DNA from: Neoalteromonas arenosi
GTDB taxonomy: Bacteria; Pseudomonadota; Gammaproteobacteria; Enterobacterales; Alteromonadaceae
Length of the DNA: 64,000 nucleotides
Direction of reading: 5' to 3'
NCBI RefSeq assembly: GCF_030362855.1
Contig: NZ_JAUCBP010000006.1
Location: forward strand, 220,892-284,891
Part shown: piece after piece, positions 1-9,227 of the stretch
Layout of the letters: every line of letters starts with the position of its first letter
Position numbering within the stretch: the first letter of the stretch is position 1
Translations under genes and position numbers: made by a program
The notes under the pieces: model-generated
Seen by the model: the letters and a program-made list of their open reading frames with translations, nothing else
Databases searched by the model: none
Told to the model about the DNA's origin: nothing

Positions 1-135
1 CGTCAGCAGCGCTTGCAAAACCTTTTACGCAAGGTCCCAGATGATCCTGCGTATTTATTACAACGCAAAATGCTACTCGAAAGCCAACAGCGTTCACGAG
101 AGCGTGCGCCACCACGAGCGCAACAAGATTGGTAA
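1..135 (+). CDS. C-terminal end of a BatB-like VWA/TPR protein (5' partial)
   Basis: Only the last 44 codons lie in the window, ending in TAA at 133-135. The peptide is charged and rich in Arg and Gln, and carries a stretch reading LLRKVPDDPAYLLQRKM that resembles the C-terminus of the VWA plus TPR protein preceding BatD in Bat operons. The gene lies just upstream of batD on the same strand, which supports this reading. The von Willebrand domain itself is outside the window, so the family call rests on the tail and the neighbour. The Bat proteins are linked to aerotolerance and are thought to act at the inner membrane or periplasm. Confidence 0.6.
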   Translation, partial: RQQRLQNLLRKVPDDPAYLLQRKMLLESQQRSRERAPPRAQQDW

Positions 136-150
136 ACAGAAAGGTAAGTG

Positions 151-1938
151 ATGCAAACTAACACAATGACTCGATTGAAAAGACTTCAACGGATGAAAAA
201 CGCCTTTGCAGAAACGGCTCATACAGCGGCGTTTGTCATGTTACTTGCGTTTTGCTATTCGTATAGTGCGCACGCAACGGTAGAATCAGTAACCACCGCC
301 GTTGATCGTAACCCGGTAATGCTTGACGAGTCTTTTACGCTTACCGTAGTCGCAAATGGCGATGTGGATCGCGAAGCCTTTGAGCCTTCCGCGCTATTAA
401 GCGATTTTGTCGTTGGTCAAACTTCGGTAAGTAGCCAAACACGGATGATCAATTTTGAAACATCCCGTTCAACGACGTGGTCAGTCATTTTGTTTCCTCG
501 CCAGGTCGGTACATTTACAATCCCGCCGATTACAATTGATGGTCAATCTAGCCAGCCTATCAGTCTCCAAGTAATTCCAGTTAGCACTAGTGCAACCGGT
601 GAAATGCGAGATATTTTTGTCGATACGGCGCTTGAACACGACGAAGTTTACGTGCATCAACAAGTTCGCTATACGGTAAAACTGTACCTCGCCAAAGATA
701 TTGAGCGTGGAAGCTTGCAAGCACCAACACTAGAGCAGGCCGAAATTCAGCAAATTGGCAATGATTCGGAATACAGCGAAGTCGTTAATGGCAAGCGTTA
801 CCGCGTTATTGAGCGAACGTTTATTATTATTCCGCAGAAATCGGGGGATTACACGATCAATGGGCCAATGTTTCAGGGCGAGGTTTACACCGACAACCGA
901 CAGAGTTTCGGCTTCTTTAACCGCACTCAAACGGTAAATCGCGTGGGTCAAGCGCAGCAGCTGACAGTTTTACCTATCCCGGCTGAGGTTAATGGCACTT
1001 TTTTACCTAGCGAGTTTGTTGACATTAGCGAAGAGTGGAGTAGTGATTTATCCGAGTGGCGGGTGGGCGAGCCCATTACCCGAACAATAACTGTCACTGC
1101 AGTCGGACTAACAGAGTCACTGCTACCAGATATCAATGACCGCTATCCACCGGATATTAAAACCTATCCTGACCAAGCCAATACCGCAAGTGCAGAGAAT
1201 CAACAAAGCCTTGTAGCACAGCGTATTGAAAGTGTTGCACTAATCCCGTCGAAGCCTGGGAACTTCGTATTATTACCTGTCGAAGTTGAATGGTTTAACG
1301 TGCTGACTGAGCAACGTGAATTTGCCAAGCTACCGGCGCGTACGATCCGCGTATTACCCGCTCAGAATTCAACGCCAGATATGACAGCCCCCCCCGCTGC
1401 TTTCGCCCCTCCCCAGCAACAACAGACACCGGATAATTTGGTCACACCACCAGCACTAACAACCGTGCCACTGCCAGCGAATCAGCCGGTTTTTGAATGG
1501 CGTATGTCTAATGGCTGGATGTGGACAACTTTATTAGCGTTGATTGCGTGTGTAGTCGTTCTTATTCGACGCAGCGCGGTATCTCCATCAGTTCCGATGC
1601 GTCAATCATCCACAGTGGATGCCAATGAAGCCCAATTATGGACTGAATTACAGCGCGCTTTAAAACAAGCCAATATTGATGCTGTGACAGCGCACTTGAT
1701 CCAATGGTTAGGTGCACTAACTAACAATTCATCTCAGGATCTAGCATGGTTAATTGAACGCGTTGACGATCATCAGCTTAAGCAGTTTGTTGAGCAAATG
1801 ATCGCGAGTCGCTACAGTCGAACAGCGCAACAATGGAAACCGGCAGCGCTAATCGCCGCCCTACAACGAGTAAGACGTGAGGTTCTTGGACAGCAAAAAA
1901 ACAATGCTCTCAAAGGCCTCTACCCCGCAGTAAATTAA
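151..1938 (+). CDS. batD: BatD family protein (aerotolerance-associated membrane protein)
   Basis: About 595 residues. An N-terminal hydrophobic segment near residues 27-42 looks like a signal sequence. A long periplasmic beta-rich region follows, then a Pro/Gln-rich linker near 410-440, one transmembrane helix near 460-475 (WMWTTLLALIACVVVLIRR) and a cytoplasmic tail of about 115 residues. This is the architecture of BatD/oxygen-tolerance proteins. The function is poorly known; Bat genes were linked to aerotolerance in Bacteroides and Leptospira. A GTG at 148 is directly followed by ATG at 151. AAGG at 141-144 sits better for the ATG, so I chose 151. The gene follows the BatB-like gene by only 15 bases, which suggests one operon. 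Confidence 0.8.
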   Translation: MQTNTMTRLKRLQRMKNAFAETAHTAAFVMLLAFCYSYSAHATVESVTTAVDRNPVMLDESFTLTVVANGDVDREAFEPSALLSDFVVGQTSVSSQTRMINFETSRSTTWSVILFPRQVGTFTIPPITIDGQSSQPISLQVIPVSTSATGEMRDIFVDTALEHDEVYVHQQVRYTVKLYLAKDIERGSLQAPTLEQAEIQQIGNDSEYSEVVNGKRYRVIERTFIIIPQKSGDYTINGPMFQGEVYTDNRQSFGFFNRTQTVNRVGQAQQLTVLPIPAEVNGTFLPSEFVDISEEWSSDLSEWRVGEPITRTITVTAVGLTESLLPDINDRYPPDIKTYPDQANTASAENQQSLVAQRIESVALIPSKPGNFVLLPVEVEWFNVLTEQREFAKLPARTIRVLPAQNSTPDMTAPPAAFAPPQQQQTPDNLVTPPALTTVPLPANQPVFEWRMSNGWMWTTLLALIACVVVLIRRSAVSPSVPMRQSSTVDANEAQLWTELQRALKQANIDAVTAHLIQWLGALTNNSSQDLAWLIERVDDHQLKQFVEQMIASRYSRTAQQWKPAALIAALQRVRREVLGQQKNNALKGLYPAVN

Positions 1939-1956
1939 TAATTCTAAGAGGCACTC

Positions 1957-3810
1957 ATGAAATCAATGGTTAAACTATCGGTGATTGCTAGCGTCACAGC
2001 ACTGCTAAGTGCGTGTAGCCCACAGCCGGAAAACGCCGAGCAGTCAGTTGAAAACCAGGTGGATACCCCTATCGAAGCCAGTACAACAGTCAGTGAGTCA
2101 GAACGCTTGGCTGATTTTTTTGCGAGTACCTTCGAGCAAGATTTACGCGAATCGCCCATGAGTCAAAGCTATCTGGGCATAAAATGGGATTATGATAAGT
2201 GGGATGACATTTCGAACGCCAAGACTGATGCACGAATGCAAACATTACGTGAGCGCTTAGCAATGGCTCAAGGCTTTGACGCGTCACGATTAAACGCTAA
2301 CGAACAATTAAGTCTGCGTATTTTCATCATGTCAATAGAGCGTCAGTTAGCAAATGACGCATTCCGCTTGCATACATATATCATGCAACAGATGCGTGGC
2401 TATCACACCATGGTTCCGAGCTTCTTAATCAACATTCATCGCGTTAACGATATCAGTGATGCCGAAGCCTATATCTCCCGTCTCGAGGGAGTAAAACCGA
2501 TGTTTGATCAAGTTATACAGCAGCTACGATTACGTGAAGAAGCGGGCATATTTCCGCCGTACTGGTCCTACGACCAGATGATTCAATCAGCGTTCAACGT
2601 GGTTCAGGGTAACCCGTTTATTGAAAGTGCTGATGACTCAACAATCTGGGCTGACTTCCAACAAAAAGTCACTGCATTAGAGATTTCTAATGCCGAGAAA
2701 GCGGGATTACTCGCTCGCGGCCAAGAGGCTTTAATCAGTAGTGTGCAGCCTGCTTATGCGGCGCTCATTGAAGAGTTGCGTAAACAACAAACATTGACCC
2801 CGCAAGGCGATGGTGTGTGGCGTTTACCCGAGGGCGATAAATGGTATCAGAATCGCCTCGAGTGGTTTACCACCACTGACTTAAACGCCGAGCAAATCCA
2901 TCAGTTGGGGCTAGAGAATGTCGAGCGCATCCACAATGCAATGCGTAATATCATGGCGCAAGTCAATTTCGAAGGTACGCTACAAGAGTTCTTTGAATTT
3001 ATGCGCAATGATGATCAGTTTTATTATCCCGATACAGATGAAGGCCGAGAGCAGTATATGCGTGATGCAAAAGCCTACATTGATACCATGCGCGATAAGA
3101 TCCCGGATTACTTTGGGCTAATTCCTCAGGCCGACATGATTATTAAGCGGGTTGAGCCCTTCCGCGAGCGTTCCGCTGGTAAGGCTTTTTATCAGAGCCC
3201 TGCGCATGACGGCAGTCGTCCCGGTATCTACTATGCGAATTTATTCAACATGCGTGATATGCCAACCTACCAAATGGAAGCGCTGGCCTACCATGAGGGC
3301 ATTCCAGGCCATCACATGCAGCGTGCTATAACCCAAGAGTTAGAGGGAATTCCTGACTTCCAGAAGTACGTATCGTTTACCGCATACACTGAAGGCTGGG
3401 GGCTGTATACAGAAGAGCTAGGCAAAGACATGGGCTTCTATGCTGACCCTTATTCAGATTTTGGTCGTCTGGCCATGGAACTCTGGCGAGCATGCCGTTT
3501 AGTTGTCGACACAGGCATCCACGCCAAGCAGTGGTCACGTGAGCAGGCCATTGAGTATTTAATAGAGAATACACCGAATCCACAAAATGATGCCGTTAAA
3601 GCGATTGAACGCTATATTGCGATGCCAGGACAAGCAACGGCATACATGATTGGCAAATTGAAAATAATAGCGCTACGTGAAAAGGCGATGGCCGAGCTAG
3701 GCGACAAGTTTGATTGGCGTGGTTTCCACGATGAAATTCTGAAAGACGGTCCAGTTCCGTTGTCGATTTTAGAAGAAAAACTCAATCGCTGGATCGCGAG
3801 TCAAAAGTAA
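1957..3810 (+). CDS. DUF885 family lipoprotein, probable zinc metallopeptidase
   Basis: 617 residues. The N-terminus is a lipoprotein signal with lipobox LLSAC and Cys20, so the product is probably exported and anchored in a membrane. The rest matches the DUF885 family. The key motif YHEGIPGHH is at 445-453 (His446, Glu447, His452, His453), a zinc-site arrangement typical of this family. The family is assigned to metallopeptidases, but substrates are mostly unknown. AGAGG at 1946-1950 is well spaced from the ATG. A terminator follows at 3836. It is 18 bases after batD, so cotranscription is possible, but function gives no clear link. Confidence 0.85.
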   Translation: MKSMVKLSVIASVTALLSACSPQPENAEQSVENQVDTPIEASTTVSESERLADFFASTFEQDLRESPMSQSYLGIKWDYDKWDDISNAKTDARMQTLRERLAMAQGFDASRLNANEQLSLRIFIMSIERQLANDAFRLHTYIMQQMRGYHTMVPSFLINIHRVNDISDAEAYISRLEGVKPMFDQVIQQLRLREEAGIFPPYWSYDQMIQSAFNVVQGNPFIESADDSTIWADFQQKVTALEISNAEKAGLLARGQEALISSVQPAYAALIEELRKQQTLTPQGDGVWRLPEGDKWYQNRLEWFTTTDLNAEQIHQLGLENVERIHNAMRNIMAQVNFEGTLQEFFEFMRNDDQFYYPDTDEGREQYMRDAKAYIDTMRDKIPDYFGLIPQADMIIKRVEPFRERSAGKAFYQSPAHDGSRPGIYYANLFNMRDMPTYQMEALAYHEGIPGHHMQRAITQELEGIPDFQKYVSFTAYTEGWGLYTEELGKDMGFYADPYSDFGRLAMELWRACRLVVDTGIHAKQWSREQAIEYLIENTPNPQNDAVKAIERYIAMPGQATAYMIGKLKIIALREKAMAELGDKFDWRGFHDEILKDGPVPLSILEEKLNRWIASQK

Positions 3811-3835
3811 CTCAAAGTAATAACAAATCCATCAC

Positions 3836-3862
3836 AAAAGCCCAATTTATTGGGCTTTTTTA
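3836..3862 (+). terminator. Rho-independent terminator after the DUF885 gene
   Basis: A perfect 10-bp stem, AAAAGCCCAA with TTGGGCTTTT and a TTTA loop, runs into a T tract. The A tract on the other side makes it usable in both directions. Confidence 0.9.
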
Positions 3863-3915
3863 TATCTAAAGCTTATGATGTGCAAGCAGCATAACCCCAC
3901 GTTCGGATATTTTTC

Positions 3916-4473
3916 ATGTTTGCGCGAAATAAAAGAAAGGCAGTCTCGGTCTCCTCTGACATGATGAGCAAACAAAAACGCTATGAAGCGCTCGTAAACG
4001 CAACACATGCCGATTTATATCGGTATGCTTACTGGTTGATTCGAGATAAGTCAATTGCCGAAGGTGTAGTACAAGAAACCTACCTGCGCGCATGGAAATC
4101 TCTCGACTCACTGCAAGATCAGAAGGCCGCGAAGAGTTGGTTGATCACGATTTTACGCCGTGAAAACGCGCGGCGCTTTGAGCGTAAACAGTTTGATTTG
4201 GTCGATATCGACGAGGTATCCATTGAAGATACCCAGCACGGCAATGAAACCGAACTCGAACATGCCGAATTGCGCAAGTTAATGGCTGGGTTAAATGACG
4301 AGTACCGTGAACCTTTGATGCTGCAAATCATCTTTGGTTACAGTGGTGAAGAGATTGCACAGCAACTCGATTTAAATAAGAACACAGTAATGACACGTTT
4401 GTTTCGCGCACGCAACCAGTTGAAAGAGGCATTAGAAGCGAGCTATGAGCGTAGACAGCAGACCAATGGATGA
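3916..4473 (+). CDS. ECF-type sigma-70 family RNA polymerase sigma factor
   Basis: 185 residues from the first ATG. Region 2 is seen as LYRYAYWLIRDKSIAEGVVQ followed by ETYLRAWKSL; region 4 is seen near the end as GYSGEEIAQQLDLNKNTVMT followed by RLFRARNQL, the helix-turn-helix that reads the -35 element. The size and two-domain layout are those of an extracytoplasmic-function sigma factor. Neither candidate start has a clear ribosome site; ATG codons at 3961 and 3964 (MMSKQKRYEAL) may be the true start, since homology to the family begins there. The downstream gene overlaps its 3' end by eight bases, and the pair looks like a sigma/anti-sigma unit. The signal it responds to cannot be read from the sequence. 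Confidence 0.85.
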   Translation: MFARNKRKAVSVSSDMMSKQKRYEALVNATHADLYRYAYWLIRDKSIAEGVVQETYLRAWKSLDSLQDQKAAKSWLITILRRENARRFERKQFDLVDIDEVSIEDTQHGNETELEHAELRKLMAGLNDEYREPLMLQIIFGYSGEEIAQQLDLNKNTVMTRLFRARNQLKEALEASYERRQQTNG

Positions 4474-5167
4474 ATTGGCTTTCAGGCGTTCGCTGTACGC
4501 TGAACCGCACAGCACAGATCCGCAAATCAAAGCGGCTGCAACCAGTTCAGAACGAAATCGAGCATTCGCTGAAGAATTATTGCGTTTAGATGCAGCAATA
4601 AGCGCAGCGAGTAAAGTGCCCGTCCCTGAAGGACTTGCTAGTCGAATAATTTGGCAAGGTTCAATCAGTGAGTTTGCACTACACAAAAAACGCACTCGTA
4701 CTTATATTGCCCTCGCCGCTTCCTTAGCTTTCGTCACAGGATTAAGCGTAGTGGTTTGGCAACAGCAAACCTCAACTATCGATTTGACTGCAGAGGCGTT
4801 GGCGCATATGAATCACGTAGAAGGCTACCGTGGCTCAACTGTTTCGCTGGCAGAAACAAATGGTAAGCTGGCTGCGTTTGGTGCGGCGCTCATCAGTGAC
4901 ATAGGTGTGATAAAATCAGCCAACTTTTGTTGGTTGGATAAGGTGCGCTCATTGCATCTCATCGTTGAAACTACTAGTGGCTTAGTTTCGGTCTTCTTTG
5001 TACCAGATGTAGATGGCAGTGAATTTGGCCAACGTTTTTCTAATCAACAGTTTGTTGGTGAAAAGCTGACAACAGAAAAAGCCCAGGTTTTAATGATCGG
5101 CGAACAAGGCCAAGACTTGCATGAGCTGAGCGAGAAAATTAATAACAATCTAGTTTTTTCCGCTTAG
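4466..5167 (+). CDS. DUF3379 family membrane protein, probable anti-sigma factor
   Basis: 233 residues from ATG 4466. The N-terminus MDELAFRRSLYAEPHSTDP is the hallmark of DUF3379 proteins, which is why I prefer this start over the in-frame ATG at 4445. The N-terminal 75 residues are likely cytoplasmic. One transmembrane segment follows (TYIALAASLAFVTGLSVVVW, roughly residues 80-100), then a periplasmic C-terminal domain of about 130 residues. The gene overlaps the sigma factor by eight bases (ATG before the sigma TGA), which suggests translational coupling. The one-span layout and the coupling to a sigma gene are what is expected for an anti-sigma factor. That role is inferred, not shown by a known ZAS-type zinc motif. 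Confidence 0.75.
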   Translation: MDELAFRRSLYAEPHSTDPQIKAAATSSERNRAFAEELLRLDAAISAASKVPVPEGLASRIIWQGSISEFALHKKRTRTYIALAASLAFVTGLSVVVWQQQTSTIDLTAEALAHMNHVEGYRGSTVSLAETNGKLAAFGAALISDIGVIKSANFCWLDKVRSLHLIVETTSGLVSVFFVPDVDGSEFGQRFSNQQFVGEKLTTEKAQVLMIGEQGQDLHELSEKINNNLVFSA

Positions 5168-5244
5168 TTAACCGGAAAAGTGTGTAAATCGAGTTGTAGT
5201 TATGACAATGGCTACTTTTGTCTATACAGCTTGAAGGATATTCC

Positions 5245-5253
5245 TGTTATGCT
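5245..5253 (+). promoter_or_regulatory. Possible extended -10 promoter of putP
   Basis: TGTTATGCT has the TGN extension and a TATGCT -10 hexamer, 33 bases before the putP start. No good -35 is seen at the usual spacing, so this is tentative. Confidence 0.35.
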
Positions 5254-5285
5254 AGCGCACCATGTGCACACTATGACGCAGTAAC

Positions 5286-6803
5286 ATGGCAACAGGGACT
5301 CTAGTTTCACTCGCAATCTATTTTTTAGCAATGTTAGCAATCGGTCTCTGGGCGTTTCGCAACAGTGATCAGAACGTCGAAGGCTACATGCTAGGTGGCC
5401 GCCAATTAAGCCCGTCTGTAACAGCGCTATCGGCTGGAGCATCGGATATGAGCGGTTGGATGCTCATGGGACTTCCCGGGGCTATGTACGTTGCCGGTTT
5501 ATCGGCAAGTTGGATAGCCATAGGTTTGATTATTGGCGCGTTACTCAACTATTTAATTGTTGCCCCGCGGCTACGAGTGTTCACCGAAGTCGCCAATAAC
5601 TCAATTACTATTCCTGACTTTTTTGAAAATCGATTTAATGATAGCTCACGAATTCTGCGTATCACAGCCGCTTTTGTCATCGTCATTTTCTTTACGCTGT
5701 ACACATCTTCCGGGCTAGTCGCCGGAGGTAAATTATTCGAATCTTCATTTGGCTACTCATATGAATTGGGTTTGTATGTAACCGCAGGTGTTGTCGTTGC
5801 CTATACTTTGTTTGGCGGTTTTATGGCGGTCAGCATGACGGATTTTGTACAAGGCTGTATCATGTTTGTTGCGTTAATTATGGTTCCTTTGGTAGTTGTT
5901 GTAGATCTCGGTGGACTAACCGCAACGCTGGATGCACTGACAGGCATCTCACCACAAGCATTTAACTTGATGACCAACGCAAGCTCAGGACAAACATTGA
6001 GTATCATTGGCATTATTTCACTAATGGCATGGGGCTTGGGGTACTTTGGCCAACCACATATCATCGTCAGATTTATGGCCATTCGCTCGGTGAAAGATGT
6101 ACCAACAGCACGTAATATCGGCATGACCTGGATGATCGTAGCCCTTATAGGTGCACTTTCCACCGGGTTGTTCGGTGCGGCTTGGGTGGCAAATAATAGT
6201 ACCCGACTTGCCGACCCCGAAACCGTATTTATCGTGCTGAGCCAGTTGCTGTTTCACCCGCTTATTGGCGGTTTTTTACTCGCAGCCATTTTAGCGGCAA
6301 TAATGAGTACCATATCATCACAGCTACTCGTGACCTCAAGTTCACTTGCTAACGACTTGTATGCGACATTATTCAAACGTCAAGCGTCGCAAGAACATCT
6401 GGTTTTTGCCGGCCGTCTTGCAGTAGTTGCTGTCGCCTTGGTCGCAATAAGTTTGGCGTTTGACAGAAGTTCCACTATTCTGACCCTGGTAAGTAATGCG
6501 TGGGCAGGTTTTGGCGCTGCATTTGGGCCGTTAGTGATTCTTGCATTATTTAAGGCGAACATGTCCCGTGTAGCAGCTATAGCTGGAATGATTTCAGGGG
6601 CTGCAACTGTATTGTTTTGGATCTATGCCCCTATCAATATTAATGGGCAATCATTAAGTACTATTATTTACGAAATTGTGCCCGGATTTGTGGTCAGTTT
6701 TATCGTTATTCTCGGCGTTTCAGCATTTCGCCCAACAACAGACCCCAAAGTTACAGCAGTATTTAACGCGTTTACTGAGCAGATGAAGTCAGCACAAGGC
6801 TAA
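5286..6803 (+). CDS. putP: Sodium/proline symporter PutP
   Basis: 505 residues, close to the 502 of E. coli PutP. The protein is almost wholly hydrophobic, as expected for an SSS-family transporter with about 13 transmembrane helices. The N-terminal region contains the family segment GYMLGGRQLSPSVTALSAGA followed by SDMSGWMLMGLPG, which carries the sodium and proline binding residues of TM2 in E. coli PutP. It imports proline with Na+ across the inner membrane for use as nutrient or osmoprotectant. It stands alone: the neighbours on both sides are unrelated and no putA is in the window. Confidence 0.92.
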   Translation: MATGTLVSLAIYFLAMLAIGLWAFRNSDQNVEGYMLGGRQLSPSVTALSAGASDMSGWMLMGLPGAMYVAGLSASWIAIGLIIGALLNYLIVAPRLRVFTEVANNSITIPDFFENRFNDSSRILRITAAFVIVIFFTLYTSSGLVAGGKLFESSFGYSYELGLYVTAGVVVAYTLFGGFMAVSMTDFVQGCIMFVALIMVPLVVVVDLGGLTATLDALTGISPQAFNLMTNASSGQTLSIIGIISLMAWGLGYFGQPHIIVRFMAIRSVKDVPTARNIGMTWMIVALIGALSTGLFGAAWVANNSTRLADPETVFIVLSQLLFHPLIGGFLLAAILAAIMSTISSQLLVTSSSLANDLYATLFKRQASQEHLVFAGRLAVVAVALVAISLAFDRSSTILTLVSNAWAGFGAAFGPLVILALFKANMSRVAAIAGMISGAATVLFWIYAPININGQSLSTIIYEIVPGFVVSFIVILGVSAFRPTTDPKVTAVFNAFTEQMKSAQG

Positions 6804-6859
6804 ATTGTTGATAAATTAGTCGGCAGGAGCGTAGTAATCACACTTACAAATATGGTAAA

Positions 6860-6875
6860 GTTCTAATATTAGAAC
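6860..6875. promoter_or_regulatory. 16-bp perfect palindrome upstream of cysD, operator candidate
   Basis: GTTCTAATATTAGAAC is a perfect 8+8 palindrome located 44 bases before cysD. It contains a T-N11-A core (6861 to 6873), the signature of LysR-type regulator sites. CysB, the usual activator of sulfate-assimilation genes, is a LysR-type protein, so this may be an activator site. Known CysB sites are poorly conserved, so the identity of the regulator is inference. Confidence 0.45.
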
Positions 6876-6918
6876 CATTTGATATATACGACATTCTAAA
6901 CGGAGAGTAAGAGAAATT

Positions 6919-7833
6919 ATGACAGCGTCAATCCCGAGCTTAACGCATTTGAAAGAACTGGAAGCGGAAAGTATTCACATCTTTCGTGAAGTCGCCGCCG
7001 AGTTTGATAATCCAGTTATGCTGTATTCAGTAGGTAAAGACTCTTCGGTATTACTTCACCTCGCGCGCAAGGCGTTCGCGCCAGGTAAAATTCCTTTTCC
7101 ACTTTTGCACGTTGATACAACCTGGAAATTCCGCGAAATGATTGAGTTTCGCGACCATATGGCGAAGAAATACGACCTTAACTTGCTGACTCATACCAAT
7201 CCTGAAGGTATTGCTCAAAATATCAATCCGTTTGATCACGGCAGCGCTAAACATACGGATGTGATGAAAACGGTTGCGCTTAAGCAAGCGCTTAATCAAT
7301 ACAAGTTTGACGCTGCGTTTGGTGGCGCTCGTCGCGATGAAGAAAAGTCACGCGCCAAAGAACGTGTGTACTCTTTCCGTGATGAAAATCACCGTTGGGA
7401 TCCCAAGAATCAGCGTCCAGAGTTATGGAATATCTACAACAGCCAAATCAACAAAGGCGAGAGCATCCGTGTTTTTCCCATGTCGAACTGGACTGAGTTA
7501 GATATTTGGCAGTATATCTACCTAGAAAATATTGAAATCCCATCACTTTACCTAGCTAAGCCGCGCCCTGTTGTTGAGCGCGATGGTGTGCTTATCATGG
7601 TTGATGATGACCGGATGCCGCTTCGCGAGGGTGAGAAGCCAGAGATGCGCTCAGTTCGCTTTAGAACACTTGGCTGCTATCCATTAACGGGCGCGGTCGA
7701 ATCTGAGGCCAGTACGTTGCCAGAGGTGATCCAGGAAATGTTACTTACCAAGACGTCTGAGCGTCAGGGTCGCGTTATTGACCACGACTCTTCAGGCTCG
7801 ATGGAGAAGAAAAAGATGGAGGGTTACTTCTAA
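6919..7833 (+). CDS. cysD: Sulfate adenylyltransferase subunit 2 (CysD)
   Basis: 304 residues, matching the usual CysD length. The PP-loop is seen as [18 protein letters not shown] near residue 35-53, the ATP pyrophosphatase motif of this subunit. Further family segments are [16 protein letters not shown] and [15 protein letters not shown]. With CysN it converts sulfate and ATP to adenylylsulfate (APS) in the cytoplasm. GGAGAG at 6901-6906 is a fair ribosome site. It opens a five-gene operon, and its stop overlaps the start of cysC as TAATG. Unlike the usual cysD-cysN order, two genes lie between the two subunits. Confidence 0.96.
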   Translation: MTASIPSLTHLKELEAESIHIFREVAAEFDNPVMLYSVGKDSSVLLHLARKAFAPGKIPFPLLHVDTTWKFREMIEFRDHMAKKYDLNLLTHTNPEGIAQNINPFDHGSAKHTDVMKTVALKQALNQYKFDAAFGGARRDEEKSRAKERVYSFRDENHRWDPKNQRPELWNIYNSQINKGESIRVFPMSNWTELDIWQYIYLENIEIPSLYLAKPRPVVERDGVLIMVDDDRMPLREGEKPEMRSVRFRTLGCYPLTGAVESEASTLPEVIQEMLLTKTSERQGRVIDHDSSGSMEKKKMEGYF

Positions 7834-8426
7834 TGTCTACCAATATCGTTTGGCATGAACACGCTGTCGACAAAGCGAGACGCGCTGAAAGCTTAGGCCA
7901 GAAGCCACTTGTATTATGGTTTACTGGATTAAGTGGCTCTGGTAAATCAACCATTGCAAATTTGCTCGAACAAAAATTAACGGCACAAGATAAACACACA
8001 TATTTGCTTGACGGCGATAACATCCGTCACGGTTTGTGTGGTGATTTGGGTTTTACAGCCCAAGATCGCGTTGAAAATATCCGCCGTATCAGCGAAGTCA
8101 GCAAACTATTTGTTGATGCTGGCATGATCGTAATTACCGCGTTTATTTCGCCTTTTAGAGCTGATCGAGAATTCTGCCGGAATTTGTTAGCTGAAGGTGA
8201 GTTCGTTGAAGTCTTTGTCGATACGCCGATTGAAGTCTGTGAACAACGCGACCCCAAAGGTCTGTATAAAAAAGCGCGAAGTGGTGACATTAAAGACTTC
8301 ACTGGAATTGATTCCGATTATGAAGTCCCTAACAACCCCGAAATCCGTTTAGAATACGCTGATGAGTCTGCTGAGCAAACCGTTGAACGACTGTATGCAA
8401 TGCTGGCAGATAAGGGTCTGGTGTAA
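7833..8426 (+). CDS. cysC: Adenylylsulfate kinase (CysC)
   Basis: 197 residues. The Walker A motif GLSGSGKS is at 32-39, and the family stretch [15 protein letters not shown] follows near 70. [13 protein letters not shown] and [20 protein letters not shown] are further APS kinase signatures. The enzyme phosphorylates APS to PAPS in the cytoplasm. The start codon shares a base with the cysD stop and the stop shares a base with the cysQ start, so translation is probably coupled. Confidence 0.96.
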   Translation: MSTNIVWHEHAVDKARRAESLGQKPLVLWFTGLSGSGKSTIANLLEQKLTAQDKHTYLLDGDNIRHGLCGDLGFTAQDRVENIRRISEVSKLFVDAGMIVITAFISPFRADREFCRNLLAEGEFVEVFVDTPIEVCEQRDPKGLYKKARSGDIKDFTGIDSDYEVPNNPEIRLEYADESAEQTVERLYAMLADKGLV

Positions 8427-9223
8427 TGAGTCAGATGAACACTTTAGAACAAGTGCTGGCGATTGCTAAACAAGCTGGCGCGGAAATCATGCAGATTTAT
8501 GCGCGCGACTTCGACGTAATGGACAAGTCTGATTCAAGTCCGTTAACAGAAGCTGATTTAGCTGCACATAAGACAATATGTAAAGGCTTAGAATCAATGT
8601 CTGACTTACCGATTTTGTCAGAAGAGTCTGCATCTATCGATTGGCAGGAGCGTCAACAATGGTCGCGTTATTGGCTAGTTGACCCACTTGACGGCACCAA
8701 AGAATTTATCAAGAAAAATGGTGAGTTCACGGTCAACATCGCACTGATAGATAATGGCCGTCCGGTTTTGGGTGTGGTATATGCACCGGCACTAGACGAG
8801 TCTTTCATCGGTGCGGAAGGTGAAGGCGCGTGGCGCGAAAAAGACGGTCAACGCACTAGTGTGGTCGCCAAGCCACATCAAGCTGGTGAAACTTGGAAAG
8901 TGGTGGGTAGCCGCTCGCATCAAAGCCCTGAAATTAAAACTTTACTTGAAGCATTGCCAGGCGAAACTGAATTAGTCGCCATGGGGAGTTCACTGAAGCT
9001 TTGCCTTGTGGCGTGCAACGAAGCCCACTTATATCCACGCATTGGTCCTACTTCTGAGTGGGATACTGCTGCTGCGCATGGTTTTGTCCTTGCCGCCGGC
9101 GCCAAAGTAACAGTATTGAGCGCGGACGATCCGGCTGCGGACGTAATCGCTGGGAACACGCCAGAACTCCAATACAATCAAAAAGAATCCTTATTAAACC
9201 CGTATTTTTTAGTGAGCTGTTAA
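8426..9223 (+). CDS. cysQ: 3'(2'),5'-bisphosphate nucleotidase (CysQ)
   Basis: 265 residues of the inositol-monophosphatase fold. The metal-binding residues are visible as SEE at 65-67 and the DPLDGTKEF motif at 86-94. A third signature [17 protein letters not shown] lies near residue 212. The enzyme dephosphorylates PAP, which is released when PAPS is reduced or used by sulfotransferases, and so relieves product inhibition. Its place inside the PAPS-making operon fits that role. Confidence 0.93.
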   Translation: MSQMNTLEQVLAIAKQAGAEIMQIYARDFDVMDKSDSSPLTEADLAAHKTICKGLESMSDLPILSEESASIDWQERQQWSRYWLVDPLDGTKEFIKKNGEFTVNIALIDNGRPVLGVVYAPALDESFIGAEGEGAWREKDGQRTSVVAKPHQAGETWKVVGSRSHQSPEIKTLLEALPGETELVAMGSSLKLCLVACNEAHLYPRIGPTSEWDTAAAHGFVLAAGAKVTVLSADDPAADVIAGNTPELQYNQKESLLNPYFLVSC

Positions 9224-9227
9224 AGAC

